From: Burkholderia latens
GTDB taxonomy: Bacteria > Pseudomonadota > Gammaproteobacteria > Burkholderiales > Burkholderiaceae
Assembly: GCF_902499045.1 (NCBI RefSeq)
Contig: NZ_CABVPL010000006.1
Coordinates: 1-64,000, forward strand
Direction of reading: 5' to 3'
DNA: 64,000 nt
Below the pieces are notes generated by a model. The model saw only the letters and a program-made list of their open reading frames with translations, was not told the origin of the DNA and did not search any database. The translations under genes were made by a program, and so were the position numbers. Positions 8,450-17,763 of the stretch are shown here, piece after piece; the stretch's first letter is position 1; each line of letters starts with the position of its first letter.

Positions 8450-9934
8450 TCACATCGGGAAGCCCATCGCCTTGATCGCGTTGATCCACGCGCGCTTCCA
8501 GCCGCCTTCGGCATCCGCGCCGTCGAACGCGTGAAACGTGATCTTCGCGGCGATCCAGCGCATCGGCTCGGGCGGGATGTAGCTCGGACTCTGGTTCGCG
8601 ATGTCGAGCTTGCGCTCCGGGCTGTCGCGATCGAACAGGATGTTCAGCCCCATGAATGCGCCGAACCGGCTCGCGGCGACGCCGAAGCCCGTATAGCCGG
8701 CAACGAACACGGCCTTGCCGCCGAGATAGCGCTTCGCGAACACCGAGCCGCGCGAACAGTAGTCGATCGGGCCGCCCCACGCATGCGAGAAGCGCACGTC
8801 GCCGAGTTGCGGGAACGTCCGGTAGAACGCTTCCGCGAGCCGGTGGTAGGTTTCGCGCCGGCCGTCCTGATGCGGCTCGGGATCGCCGTCGAAGTGATAG
8901 CTGACCAGCCCGCCGAAGATGATGCTGTTGTGCTTCGTCAGCCGGAAATAGTTGAGCTGCGTGCGCGTGTCGTACACGCCCTGGCGGTTCTTCCAGCCGA
9001 TCCGCGCGAGCTGCTCGTCGGTGAGCGGCTCGGTCGCGAGCACATGGTCGCGCACCTGCATCACGCGGCGGTTGATGTCGGCAATGCCGACCTTCGCCGT
9101 GCCGCTGCCGAACACGACGCGCGGCGCGCGCACGCTGCCCTTCGGCGTCGTGACGTACACGGTGCTGCCTTCGTCGGTGACGGTCGTGAGCGGCGTGTGC
9201 TCGTGCAGCTTCACGCCAAGCTGCAGCGCCGCGCGCTTGAGCCCCCACGCGAGCTTTGCCGGATGCACGATGCCGCTGCGATTGCGCGACCACAGCGCGC
9301 CCGCGAACAGCGGCGAATTCAGTTGCTCGAGCGTTTCGTCGCGGTTCAGCAGCACGACGTCGTGCCCGTATTCGCGATGCAGGTCGTAGTCGGCCTTCAG
9401 GTGCGCGACGTGCTCGGGGTCCACCGCGACCGTCATCTCGCCGTTCCACTCGATGTCGGCGTCGATGTCGTAGCGCTTCAGCGTGTCCTCGAAGCCGTCG
9501 AGGTTGCGATGGCCGAACGCCTCGAGCTGCGCGATGTCGTTCGGGAACACGCGCACCGCGTTCGGCAGCCCGTGCATCACCGACGTCGAGATGATCCCGC
9601 CCGCGCGACCCGATGCGCCGTGCGCGACCTTGCCGGCCTCGATCAGCACCACGTTCAGGTGCGGCATCTGCTCCTTCGCCTGCACGGCCGCCCACAACCC
9701 GGTGAAGCCGCCGCCGACGATCAGCAGGTCGGCCGTCGTGTCGCCGACGAGTTCCGGCTCCGCCGCCGGCGCGGCCGGGTTGTCGAGCCAGTACGGGAAC
9801 AGCTTCGTGTTCGCGAGCGCGTCGGCGGCGCTCGGTGCGGCCGGTGCGCGGCGCGCGGCCTGCGCGTGAGCCGGTGCGGCGTGTGTTGCGCGTTGGGTGG
9901 CGCGTTGCGTTGCTTCGTTGACTTCCATGTCCAT
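8450..9934 (-). CDS. FAD-dependent amine oxidoreductase (DAO family, PuuB/OrdL-like), 494 aa
   Basis: A flavin enzyme of the D-amino-acid-oxidase superfamily. It has an N-terminal tail of repeated ATQRATQRATH character, then the FAD-binding Rossmann motif DLLIVGGGFTGLWAA (about residues 70-84) with VVLIEAGKVAHGASGRAGG, a mid-region VHPAKLAWGLKRAA, and the C-terminal GYTGFGVAAS that contacts flavin. Relatives oxidise gamma-glutamylputrescine or other primary amines to aldehydes. The nearby ureohydrolase and aldehyde dehydrogenase suggest the product enters a guanidino- or aminobutyrate route. An alternative ATG lies six bases downstream (9928). Confidence 0.82.
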   Translation of the reverse strand: MDMEVNEATQRATQRATHAAPAHAQAARRAPAAPSAADALANTKLFPYWLDNPAAPAAEPELVGDTTADLLIVGGGFTGLWAAVQAKEQMPHLNVVLIEAGKVAHGASGRAGGIISTSVMHGLPNAVRVFPNDIAQLEAFGHRNLDGFEDTLKRYDIDADIEWNGEMTVAVDPEHVAHLKADYDLHREYGHDVVLLNRDETLEQLNSPLFAGALWSRNRSGIVHPAKLAWGLKRAALQLGVKLHEHTPLTTVTDEGSTVYVTTPKGSVRAPRVVFGSGTAKVGIADINRRVMQVRDHVLATEPLTDEQLARIGWKNRQGVYDTRTQLNYFRLTKHNSIIFGGLVSYHFDGDPEPHQDGRRETYHRLAEAFYRTFPQLGDVRFSHAWGGPIDYCSRGSVFAKRYLGGKAVFVAGYTGFGVAASRFGAFMGLNILFDRDSPERKLDIANQSPSYIPPEPMRWIAAKITFHAFDGADAEGGWKRAWINAIKAMGFPM

Positions 9935-10191
9935 GATCCCAGCCAGTTCACGTGATCGCGACCGCGCATGCGATTCCTGCACGGCGTGCCGAATTCGCCC
10001 ATCTCACCGATGTGCGCACTCGCCGCGGTTTCGCCGATGGCGACGACGATCCGCGCGTGCACCGCAAGCCGCAATGGATGCCGCCGGTGGAAACGCGGCA
10101 GACATCGGCGTCGTTTGCGGTCGATCGAAACCGCCCCCGCCGCCGGGCCTGCGTCAATCTGACGACCACGCCGCGGCGGCGGCTCCTCGCA

Positions 10192-10536
10192 TCACGACTT
10201 CTCGAGCAGCACGTAGAACTTCTTCGCGTCCTCGATCGTCTCCCAGCGGCCCGCGAACCCGGCCGGCAGCAGGTAGCCCTGGCCCGGCGCGAATTCCTTG
10301 CGGTTGCCCTCGACGTCGGTCAGCGCGATACGGCCCTCGACGAGCCACACCGCTTCGTCGGCGGCGGTTTCAGGGAACTCGACCGAGCCGATCTTGCCTT
10401 CCCACCAGCCGACGACGTAGTTGCCGCTCTTGCCTTCGGCCGCGCGCCAGTCGCTCTCGTCCATCCCGAAGTCGAGCTTCGTGAATTCGCCAATGCCTGC
10501 GCCGAGCGGCAGGATGTCCTTGATCAGTTTGGTCAT
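10192..10536 (-). CDS. Cupin-domain protein, 114 aa
   Basis: A single small beta-barrel cupin of the DUF861/ureidoglycine-hydrolase-like type, with the tryptophan-rich strand GNYVVGWWEGKIGSVEF and core ALTDVEGNRKEFAPGQGYLLP. These proteins often accompany amine-oxidase and gamma-glutamylation gene sets, where their function is poorly known. The ATG at 10536 follows GAGACGAAG. It is transcribed divergently from the LuxR-type regulator and in the same direction as the FAD oxidoreductase 257 bp downstream. Confidence 0.8.
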   Translation of the reverse strand: MTKLIKDILPLGAGIGEFTKLDFGMDESDWRAAEGKSGNYVVGWWEGKIGSVEFPETAADEAVWLVEGRIALTDVEGNRKEFAPGQGYLLPAGFAGRWETIEDAKKFYVLLEKS

Positions 10537-10600
10537 CTGAATCTTCGTCTCTCGATTGAAAAAAGCAGAAACAAAGTTACTCATTTACACTGCGCCGGTA

Positions 10601-10620
10601 TGCCCCCCCTCGGGGGGGAC
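10601..10620. repeat. Poly-C/poly-G palindrome in the cupin/LuxR divergent promoter
   Basis: CCCCCCCTCGGGGGGG (10603-10618): a run of seven C, a TC centre and seven G, between two divergent genes. It could be an operator, a hairpin, or a length-variable homopolymer pair affecting promoter spacing. Confidence 0.6.
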
Positions 10621-10734
10621 AAACCGCGTTTTTCGGGCGCAAGCCGGGCGGCCGCGCACCCGCAGGTATTTCTCCCTACTGACGCTTCCGGCCGCAACCG
10701 CTAGAATCGCGCCCGATTTTCACCGGGGAACCGC

Positions 10735-11640
10735 ATGCAGCTCGACGTGAACCCCTTCCACCGCGACACCGACCGTTTCAACGTGTCGTTCAAGGCGCTG
10801 GGCGAACTGATCGAGACGGTCGGCACGCCGCACTTCGTGCCGCGCCTCACGCAACTGCTGAACGAAGTCGTGCCGCTCGACGTCGCGCACGTCGAACGTT
10901 CGCGCGTCGACGGCTCGATGCCGACCGGCTATCGCTGCGAATGGATCGGCAGCAGCGGCATCGGCACCGCGACCGCCGAAATCTCCGACGTGATGACGCT
11001 CTATTACGAGCGCTTTCTCGACAGCGATCCGCTGTTCGCGGGGCTGCGCGGCAAGACGGGCACGATGCTCGTCGTGCGCGACATCGCGGCGATCCCGCCC
11101 GGCGAATTCCGGCAGCGGCTGTTCGACGACGTGCATATCGGCCACGAATGCGTGCTCGCGCGCGGCACCCGCTACGCGCAGCATTCGATCGCGCTCGAAC
11201 GCGGCCGCGACCGCCCGCCGTTCACGCTCGCCGAGATGAACCGCTTTCGCAGCATCAGCGACGTGCTGTTCCCGCTGCTCGAATTGCACACGTCGACCAC
11301 CGCCGCGCGGCGCGTCGCGCATCCGACGCCGGAAGTGCATCCGCTCGCGCAGTTCGATGCGCGGGTCGCGGCCGACGGCATCAAGCTGTCGAAGCGCGAA
11401 TACGAAACGTGCAAGCACCTGATCTCGGGCAAGACCGTGCCGGAAGCCGCCGGCATCCTCGGCGTGCGCGTCGCGACGGCCGAGTCGTACGTGAAGCGCG
11501 CATTCGCGAAGCTCGGCGTGCGCACGAAGCGCGAGCTCGCCGCCTGGGGCTCGGCGGCGCCGGCATGTCCGTCCGCCGCGGCGCACGATGACGACATCGG
11601 CGCGCGGCCCGCGATCGCCGGTGATCCGGTCGCTCGCTGA
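10735..11640 (+). CDS. LuxR-type HTH transcriptional regulator, 301 aa
   Basis: A C-terminal LuxR/GerE DNA-binding domain (about residues 220-275: LSKREYETCKHLISGKTVPE, AAGILGVRVATAESYVKRAF, AKLGVRTKREL) follows a ligand- or partner-sensing N-terminal half with no receiver signature. It lies divergent from the cupin gene and just upstream of the ureohydrolase-aldehyde dehydrogenase pair, so it is the best candidate regulator of both arms of the block. Confidence 0.85.
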   Translation: MQLDVNPFHRDTDRFNVSFKALGELIETVGTPHFVPRLTQLLNEVVPLDVAHVERSRVDGSMPTGYRCEWIGSSGIGTATAEISDVMTLYYERFLDSDPLFAGLRGKTGTMLVVRDIAAIPPGEFRQRLFDDVHIGHECVLARGTRYAQHSIALERGRDRPPFTLAEMNRFRSISDVLFPLLELHTSTTAARRVAHPTPEVHPLAQFDARVAADGIKLSKREYETCKHLISGKTVPEAAGILGVRVATAESYVKRAFAKLGVRTKRELAAWGSAAPACPSAAAHDDDIGARPAIAGDPVAR

Positions 11641-11778
11641 CGGTTGCATCGGATCGATGCGGCAGCGCCGTTCGCATCGAGATCCGTCGATGTAAACGTT
11701 GCGACTTCGAAATCTTCCCGCGCGCGTTCTCCTCTACCATCGGCCGATCGCTTTTCACCAGCACGAGGAGACGGCCCC

Positions 11779-12729
11779 ATGCGCCGCGAACTGAACCAGC
11801 CGATGGGCGGCAACGAGATGCCGCGCTTCGGCGGCATTGCCACGATGATGCGGCTGCCGCAAGCCGCGACCACCGACGGCCTCGACGTATGCTTCGTCGG
11901 CGTGCCGCTCGACCTCGGCACGTCGAACCGCTCGGGTTCGCGCTTCGGCCCGCGCCAGATCCGCACCGAATCCGTGCTGCTGCGCCCGTACAACATGGCG
12001 ACCCGCGCCGCACCGTTCGACTCGCTGCAGGTCGCCGACATCGGAGACGTCGCGACCAACCCGTACGACCTGAAGGATTCGGTGCGCCGCATCGAGCACG
12101 CGTACGACGACATCGTCGCGAACGGCTGCCGGCCGATCACGCTCGGCGGCGACCACACGATCGCGTGGCCGATCCTGCGCGCGCTGCACCGGAAGTACGG
12201 CAAGGTCGCGGTCGTGCACGTCGACGCGCATGCGGACGTCAACGACACCATGTTCGGCGAGAAGATCGCGCACGGCACGCCGTTTCGCCGCGCGGTCGAG
12301 GACGGCCTGCTGCAATGCGACAAGGTCACGCAGATCGGCCTGCGCGGCACCGGCTACCACGCGGACGATTTCGACTGGTGCCGCCAGCAGGGCTTCACCG
12401 TCGTGCAAGCCGAAGCATGCTGGAACACGTCGCTCGCGCCGCTGATGGCGCAGGTGCGCGAGCGCGTCGGCGACACGCCCGTCTATCTGAGCTTCGACAT
12501 CGACGGGCTCGATCCGTCGTTCGCGCCCGGCACCGGCACGCCGGAAATCGGCGGTCTGTCGGTGCAGCAGGGTCTCGAAATCGTTCGCGGGATGAAGGGG
12601 CTGAACATCGTCGGCGCGGATCTCGTCGAAGTGTCGCCGCCGTACGATCCGACCGGCACCACCGCGCTCGTCGGCGCGAACCTCGCGTTCGAGATGCTCT
12701 GCGTGATGCCGGGCGTCGCGTACCGCTGA
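11779..12729 (+). CDS. speB: Agmatinase/guanidinobutyrase-family ureohydrolase, 316 aa
   Basis: A binuclear-manganese hydrolase that releases urea from a guanidino compound. Metal-ligand motifs are complete: GGDHTI, HVDAHADVND and SFDIDGLDPSFAPGTGTPE. The N-terminal MPRFGGIATMMRLP is typical of the agmatinase/guanidinobutyrase branch. ATG at 11779 follows GAGGAG. The aldehyde dehydrogenase starts 30 bp later, so they form an operon. With an amine oxidase nearby, guanidinobutyrate is as plausible a substrate as agmatine; the symbol denotes the family only. Confidence 0.85.
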   Translation: MRRELNQPMGGNEMPRFGGIATMMRLPQAATTDGLDVCFVGVPLDLGTSNRSGSRFGPRQIRTESVLLRPYNMATRAAPFDSLQVADIGDVATNPYDLKDSVRRIEHAYDDIVANGCRPITLGGDHTIAWPILRALHRKYGKVAVVHVDAHADVNDTMFGEKIAHGTPFRRAVEDGLLQCDKVTQIGLRGTGYHADDFDWCRQQGFTVVQAEACWNTSLAPLMAQVRERVGDTPVYLSFDIDGLDPSFAPGTGTPEIGGLSVQQGLEIVRGMKGLNIVGADLVEVSPPYDPTGTTALVGANLAFEMLCVMPGVAYR

Positions 12730-12759
12730 ACCAGCCATTCGTCCGACAGGAACATCGAC

Positions 12760-14241
12760 ATGTCCGCTCCCGAGCTTTCCCCTTCCGCCGCGGCGCGCGT
12801 GCTGCCCGCCGCACACATCGGCGGCCAGCCGGTGCGCACGCATTCCGTCGAAGCCGGCGCGCCGATCTTCAACGCGTCGACCGGCGACACGATCGGCTGG
12901 CAGGAATTCGCGACGCCCGCGCACGTCGACGCCGCGGTCCGCGCCGCGCGCGACGCATTCGCCGGCTGGCGCGACACGCCGCCGGCCGAGCGCGGCCGGC
13001 TGCTCGCGAAGATCGCCGAGCGCGTCGAGGCCAATCGCGCGCGCCTCGCTGCATTGCAGATGCAGGTCAGCGGCAAGCCGCCGTCCGAAGCCGATGCCGA
13101 CGTCGGCGACGTCGCCGCGACGTTCGCCTACTACGCGACGCTGTGCGACGACGCCGCGCTGTTCGCGGCCGAACCGGTCGCGCTGCCGGTCGACGCGTTC
13201 GCGGCCGAGCGCTTTTACGACGCGGTCGGCGTCGCCGCCCTCATCGTGCCGTGGAACTTCCCGATGGTCACGACCGCGTGGAAGCTCGCGCCCGCGCTCG
13301 CGGCCGGCTGCACGGCCGTGCTGAAGCCGTCCGAACTGACGTCGCCGGCCGAGCACGCGCTGCTCGAACTGATCGCCGAAGCCGGCGTGCCGGACGGTGT
13401 CGTCAACGTCGTCAATGGCGGCGCCGACGTCGGCGCGGCGCTGACCGCGCATCCGCAGATCGACAAGATCTCGTTCACCGGCAGCACCGCCGCCGGCCGC
13501 AAGGTGATGCGGTCCGCGGCCGACGACATGAAGCGCGTGACGCTCGAGCTCGGCGGCAAGTCGTCGCTGATCGTGCGCGACGATGCCGATCTCGACGTCG
13601 CGGTGTCGCTGGCCGTGGCCGGCGCGTTCACGAACGCGGGCCAGATGTGCTCGGCCACCGCGCGCATCCTCGTGCACGACAGCCTGTACCGCAGCTTCAT
13701 GGCCGCGTTCGAGACGGCCGTGCGCGCGCTCGTCGTCGCGCCGCCCGGCACCGAACAGGCCGCGATGGGGCCGATGATTTCCGCCGCGCAGCGCACGCGC
13801 GTCGAGACGATGGTCGAGCAAGGGATCGCGGCAGGCGCGCGCGTCGCGTTCGGCGGCCGCGTCGCCGACGCGGGCGGCGGCGGCTTCTTCATGGCGCCCG
13901 TCGTGATCGCGGAACCGCCGGCCGACAACCTGCTGTGGACCGACGAAGTGTTCGGTCCGGTCGCGTGCGTGAAGTCGTTCCGCACCGACGACGAAGCGAT
14001 CGCGCTCGCGAACGACACACGCTATGGGCTCGTCGCGACCGTCGTCACGCGCGATGCGGCGGCGGCCAACGCGTTCCGGGCGCGCGTGCGAGCGGGGCTC
14101 GTGTGGATCAATGCGCCGCAGCTCATCTATCCGCATGTGTGCTGGGGTGGCCTCGGGCTCAGCGGGATCGGCCGCGAACTTGGCGTGACCGGGCTGCGCA
14201 GCTATCAGGAACTGCGTCACGCGATGCGCGCGGTGGATTGA
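12760..14241 (+). CDS. NAD(P)+-dependent aldehyde dehydrogenase, 493 aa
   Basis: A cytosolic ALDH-superfamily enzyme of normal length. Diagnostic motifs: VPWNFPMVTTAWKLAPALAA (cofactor loop), FTGSTAAGRKV, the general base in LELGGKSS (Glu263), the nucleophile in NAGQMCSATAR (Cys297) and EVFGPVACV. It resembles betaine-aldehyde and 4-aminobutyraldehyde/4-guanidinobutyraldehyde dehydrogenases. Placed 30 bp after the ureohydrolase, it probably oxidises the aldehyde made by the FAD oxidase at 8450-9934, to give a guanidino- or aminobutyrate; that pathway is inference. Confidence 0.87.
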   Translation: MSAPELSPSAAARVLPAAHIGGQPVRTHSVEAGAPIFNASTGDTIGWQEFATPAHVDAAVRAARDAFAGWRDTPPAERGRLLAKIAERVEANRARLAALQMQVSGKPPSEADADVGDVAATFAYYATLCDDAALFAAEPVALPVDAFAAERFYDAVGVAALIVPWNFPMVTTAWKLAPALAAGCTAVLKPSELTSPAEHALLELIAEAGVPDGVVNVVNGGADVGAALTAHPQIDKISFTGSTAAGRKVMRSAADDMKRVTLELGGKSSLIVRDDADLDVAVSLAVAGAFTNAGQMCSATARILVHDSLYRSFMAAFETAVRALVVAPPGTEQAAMGPMISAAQRTRVETMVEQGIAAGARVAFGGRVADAGGGGFFMAPVVIAEPPADNLLWTDEVFGPVACVKSFRTDDEAIALANDTRYGLVATVVTRDAAAANAFRARVRAGLVWINAPQLIYPHVCWGGLGLSGIGRELGVTGLRSYQELRHAMRAVD

Positions 14242-14482
14242 TCGCGGCGGCCGCGCAGGGCGGACGCGGCGCGTCGGGAGCAGCGGGTTGGCGTTGTTTT
14301 TTTGGTGTGACTTCGCCGGATGCCGGCGAGCGCGGCAGAACCTCGTGGCATCCCGTTCGCCACGCTCGCATCCGCACCGCCATCGCGCACGAGGCAAGCG
14401 GAATACGGACCAGCCATTGCGCGCTTGGGGATGCGGCCCGCGTCTGCTATACATCAAGCCATCGCCCCCGCGAGAGATGCCC

Positions 14483-15383
14483 ATGCCGCGTGTTATCCGC
14501 CCCGCAGGCGCCGACGACCTGCCAATCGCCGAAGCACTGGTCGTCCGCAGCATCAACGATCTGACCGTCCGTCATGGGTTCGGCTCGATCGCGACGTCGC
14601 GACCGCCGGATTTCCAGGCCTTCTGCGTCCGGGACGATTCACGCGGGGCGTGGCTCGCCGAAGATGGCGGCGAAATCGTCGGCTTTGCGCTGAGCTGGGT
14701 ATGCGATCGGCTCTGGTTCCTCGCCGAATTGTTCGTCGCCCCCCGGGCACCAGGGGCAGGGCATCGGCGAAGCGTTGCTGGAGCGCACGCTCCAGCATGC
14801 AGACGCGGCCGGCGCCACCACCAGAAGCCTGATCACGTTCGCGTTCAACGTCGTATCCCAAGGGCTGTACGTGCGCCACGGCATGCTGCCGCACGTGCCG
14901 ATTCACCTGTGCAGCGCCGCGCGCGACGCGTTGGCGTGTTGCGCGCACGGTCCATTGCTCCGCACGACGCCGATCCGGCTGACCGACGACGATCTCCACG
15001 TGCTGCGGCGGATCGATCTTGCCGCGCTGGGGGTCTCGCGGGAGAAGCATCACCGGTATCTGGCCGGCGACTCGACGATGCAACGCGTATTCGTCGAAGA
15101 GGCGGGCGAGCGTGTCGGCTACGCGTACGTTGCGGCCACCGGCCATATCGGTCCGCTGGCGGTCATGCATGCGCACGCAATGCCCGATGCATTCCGCACG
15201 GCACTCGCGCTGGCGCTGCGCGGCGACGCACCGCGGGTCTCCGCGTTCGTGCCCGGGACGAGCGACGCGCTGCCGATCGCCGCCAGCTGCGGCATGCGAT
15301 TCACGCTTCCGATGGTGGCGATGTCCGCGCACGACAGCAGCGACTGGACGCGCTATCTTCCGAGGAATCCGGGCTTCATGTGA
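14483..15383 (+). pseudogene. GNAT acetyltransferase interrupted by a +1 frameshift
   Basis: The first part reads MPRVIRPAGADDLPIAEAL through WFLAELFVAP and then loses homology. The conserved acetyl-CoA motif continues one frame on as HQGQGIGEALLERTLQHA and stays open to 15383 (ending WTRYLPRNPGFM). The break is at about 14739-14748, in a GCCCCCCGGGCAC homopolymer junction with one base too many. The two parts together would give a two-domain GNAT protein of about 300 aa. Either the gene is dead, it is expressed by slippage, or the base is a sequencing error. Start chosen at 14483 because GAGAG has proper spacing there. Confidence 0.75.
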
Positions 15384-15429
15384 CATCGCCTCGCGCGGCA
15401 GCCCGGCCCCGGGCATGTGTACGGCACCG

Positions 15430-15834
15430 TCACCGTCGATGAGCGGCCGCTTCGGCCTCGGTATCGTGATACTCGACGAACGCCGCGATCTTTCCGCAGT
15501 GGATCGTGAAGAGGTGCACCCAGTCGTCCTCGTACGTACGCCCGGTCGAATGGACGCGCCAGCGCTGCGTGCCGAGCACGACGACGCGGTCGCCGCTCGC
15601 GATGAATTCGAGCGGTTCGAACCGTTCCGCCGTCTGCGCGGACGCAAGCGCCGCGAAGAATGCCGCGACCTCCCGCGGCCCTTGTCGCCGGCCGGCGAAC
15701 GGAACGACGTCCGCCGGGCCCGGGATGAACCAGTCGATGCTGTCGGACAGCGTCCGCAGAATGCCGTCGATATCGGCCCTGCCGAACGCCGCGTACGCGT
15801 GCTGCACCAGTTGCACGTTGGCTTGTTCGCTCAT
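15430..15834 (-). CDS. SnoaL-like / NTF2-fold protein, 134 aa
   Basis: A small cone-shaped alpha+beta barrel protein of the nuclear-transport-factor-2 superfamily. The opening NVQLVQHAYAAFGRADIDGI and later WFIPGP, REVAAFFAAL, VVVLGTQRWRV and WVHLFTIHCGKI fit the SnoaL/ketosteroid-isomerase-like pattern. Members include isomerases, hydrolases and many with no known substrate. Stand-alone, on the opposite strand to the broken acetyltransferase. Confidence 0.82.
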   Translation of the reverse strand: MSEQANVQLVQHAYAAFGRADIDGILRTLSDSIDWFIPGPADVVPFAGRRQGPREVAAFFAALASAQTAERFEPLEFIASGDRVVVLGTQRWRVHSTGRTYEDDWVHLFTIHCGKIAAFVEYHDTEAEAAAHRR

Positions 15835-15979
15835 CGCGTCCTCCCGTCGTCGCCGGTCCGCCGTGTCGCGGCGCGGAGTCCGGCCGCAGACAATTCAGCA
15901 TAGGCGAACCGACGCGCATCGCGGCGAGGATTCGCGAGCAATACGGTCGAGCGGATTCCTGTGAGCAATCGGCACACCG

Positions 15980-16792
15980 CTATCCGGCGGCGACGATGAC
16001 GTGCGCCTGGATCTTGCCGGCCACCGGCCCGTCGCCATGGCGCGCCGCAATCGCCTCCGTCGCGCGGTCCATCGCGAGCTGAATCAGGCCGGGGTCGCGC
16101 GAGACGATTTCGTCGTACAGCGGCGTGCCGCGGCAATACGCGGTGGCGGCATCGCGTGCCGAAGCCGCGCGACTGGTCTTCTCGCGCGTCGCGACATCGA
16201 CGTCGATGAAACCCGCGCGATGCAAGTCGTCGCGGATCAGCGCGACATCGTGATAGCCGTGCGGCGTGCGCGCGAGGAATCGTGGCGGGTCGTGCGGAAA
16301 CAGCGTGGCGAGCGCGCCGGTGATTTCGTCGGCGAACGCGTTTTCCTCGATGCGGTCCCACACGCTGAAGACGAAATGCCCGTGCGGCGCCAGCACGCGC
16401 CGCGCCTCGGCGTAGCCGGCAACCCGGTCGGGAAAGAACATCGCGCCGAACTGACAGCAGACGACATCGAACGACGCGTCGTCGAACGGCAGCGCGAGCG
16501 CGTCCGCCTGCCGCCATTCGATACGGCCGTCGGGCGCCTGCCTGGTCATCGCGTAGTCGAGCATCGGCTGGTTGAGGTCGGTCACCACGTAGCGCGCATC
16601 CGCGCCGAGCCACGGCGCAAGCGCCCGCGTGACCGCGCCGCTGCCGGCAGCCGTTTCGAGCACCGTGCGGGGCGAAAACCCGGCCACGAGCGCCGCCAGG
16701 TCGGCCGCATAGGCGTCGAAGATCAGCGGGACCATCAGCGTGTCGTAGAACGCCGGGATCGGGCCCGCAAACACCTTGTCGCGATCGGTCAT
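15980..16792 (-). CDS. Class I SAM-dependent methyltransferase, 270 aa
   Basis: A Rossmann-fold methyltransferase of the UbiE/type-11 kind. Motif I reads VLETAAGSGAVTRAL, followed by YVVTDLNQPMLDYA (acidic loop), ALALPFDDASFDVVCCQFG (motif II) and RRVLAPHGHFVFSVWD (motif III). The substrate cannot be told. The ATG at 16792 follows AAGGGGGTG at good spacing. Confidence 0.85.
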   Translation of the reverse strand: MTDRDKVFAGPIPAFYDTLMVPLIFDAYAADLAALVAGFSPRTVLETAAGSGAVTRALAPWLGADARYVVTDLNQPMLDYAMTRQAPDGRIEWRQADALALPFDDASFDVVCCQFGAMFFPDRVAGYAEARRVLAPHGHFVFSVWDRIEENAFADEITGALATLFPHDPPRFLARTPHGYHDVALIRDDLHRAGFIDVDVATREKTSRAASARDAATAYCRGTPLYDEIVSRDPGLIQLAMDRATEAIAARHGDGPVAGKIQAHVIVAAG

Positions 16793-17130
16793 GACACCCC
16801 CTTCGTTCGCGTATTCGTTTCGCCACACGCGGCACCAAGCCGGCGCGGGACGGGCTTCATACAGGATAGGTGCTGGAACGGCGGAACGTGGCCCGCGACG
16901 AACGGGGCCGGAGCGTACCTTGTTGGGGCACTCGCACTCGGCAGTCGATGCGTGCCAGAATCCGCGCCGATATCGCGCATAATCGGGCGTTGAACGCTGC
17001 CGCAACGATGAAGCATCGTGCGCGCGCAGCCGCTCGAAGCAGGAACGGGCGCGATCCGGCTCGCCGCGGTGCGGCGGCGCTCGCGTTCGCGACAACCCAG
17101 GCAATCCCGCTGAAGACAGGACACCGACAC

Positions 17131-17721
17131 ATGGACCGAGCCGGGCACATCAGCATCGAGCAGGCAGCCGATCTGACCGCCGACGAACTGAACGGATGCG
17201 ACTTCTCGTTCGACATCGCGTGGGAGCTGAACGCACCGTACGCGGACCTGCTCGACTTGCGCGCGCTGCCCGTGCGGCGCAAGGACTACGGCTTCGATCC
17301 GGCCGTCTTGGCGCGCGACGCGTCCGGCCGCAACGCGCTGTTCCGCGCGACCGTGGGCGGCCGCCTCGCGGGGTTCGTCGCGATCGGCGAAAGCTGGAAC
17401 GGCATGGCCGAGATCGCGGAACTCGCGGTCGACCGCGCATGCAGGCGGCAAGGGATCGGCCAGTTCCTGCTGGCGGCCGCCGAAGCCTGGGCGCGCGGCT
17501 GCGAGTTCGGCTTCATGCGGCTGGAAACGCAGGCGAACAACGTCGCGGCCTGCTGCACGTATGCGCGTGCCGGCTTCGTCGTCGGCGGCCACGACCGCTT
17601 CCTGTATGCCGACGGCATAAACGACGGCGAAGTCGCGCTGTTCTGGTACAAGGATCTGCGCGACGGCCAGCGTGCCAGGAGCCGCATCGTCGATCCGGAA
17701 TCGATGCGGCCGCTATCGTGA
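17131..17721 (+). CDS. GNAT acetyltransferase, streptothricin acetyltransferase (SatA)-like, 196 aa
   Basis: The central acetyl-CoA segment AELAVDRACRRQGIGQFLL and the C-terminal RLETQANNVAACCTYARAGF with GGHDRFLY match the SatA branch of GNAT proteins, some of which acetylate the beta-lysine of streptothricin. Whether this copy gives resistance is unknown; many chromosomal relatives act on other amines. The ATG at 17131 gives the family length, though earlier in-frame starts exist. Confidence 0.78.
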   Translation: MDRAGHISIEQAADLTADELNGCDFSFDIAWELNAPYADLLDLRALPVRRKDYGFDPAVLARDASGRNALFRATVGGRLAGFVAIGESWNGMAEIAELAVDRACRRQGIGQFLLAAAEAWARGCEFGFMRLETQANNVAACCTYARAGFVVGGHDRFLYADGINDGEVALFWYKDLRDGQRARSRIVDPESMRPLS

Positions 17722-17763
17722 CGTGCGGCCACACGCGGCGTCGCCGGTTGCGGTTCTACATTT

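Noticed and set aside
14242-14310. Terminator after the aldehyde dehydrogenase gene (T7 run near 14295)
   Set aside because: The nearest stem is only 6 bp and about 20 bases from the T run, so the geometry is wrong for intrinsic termination.
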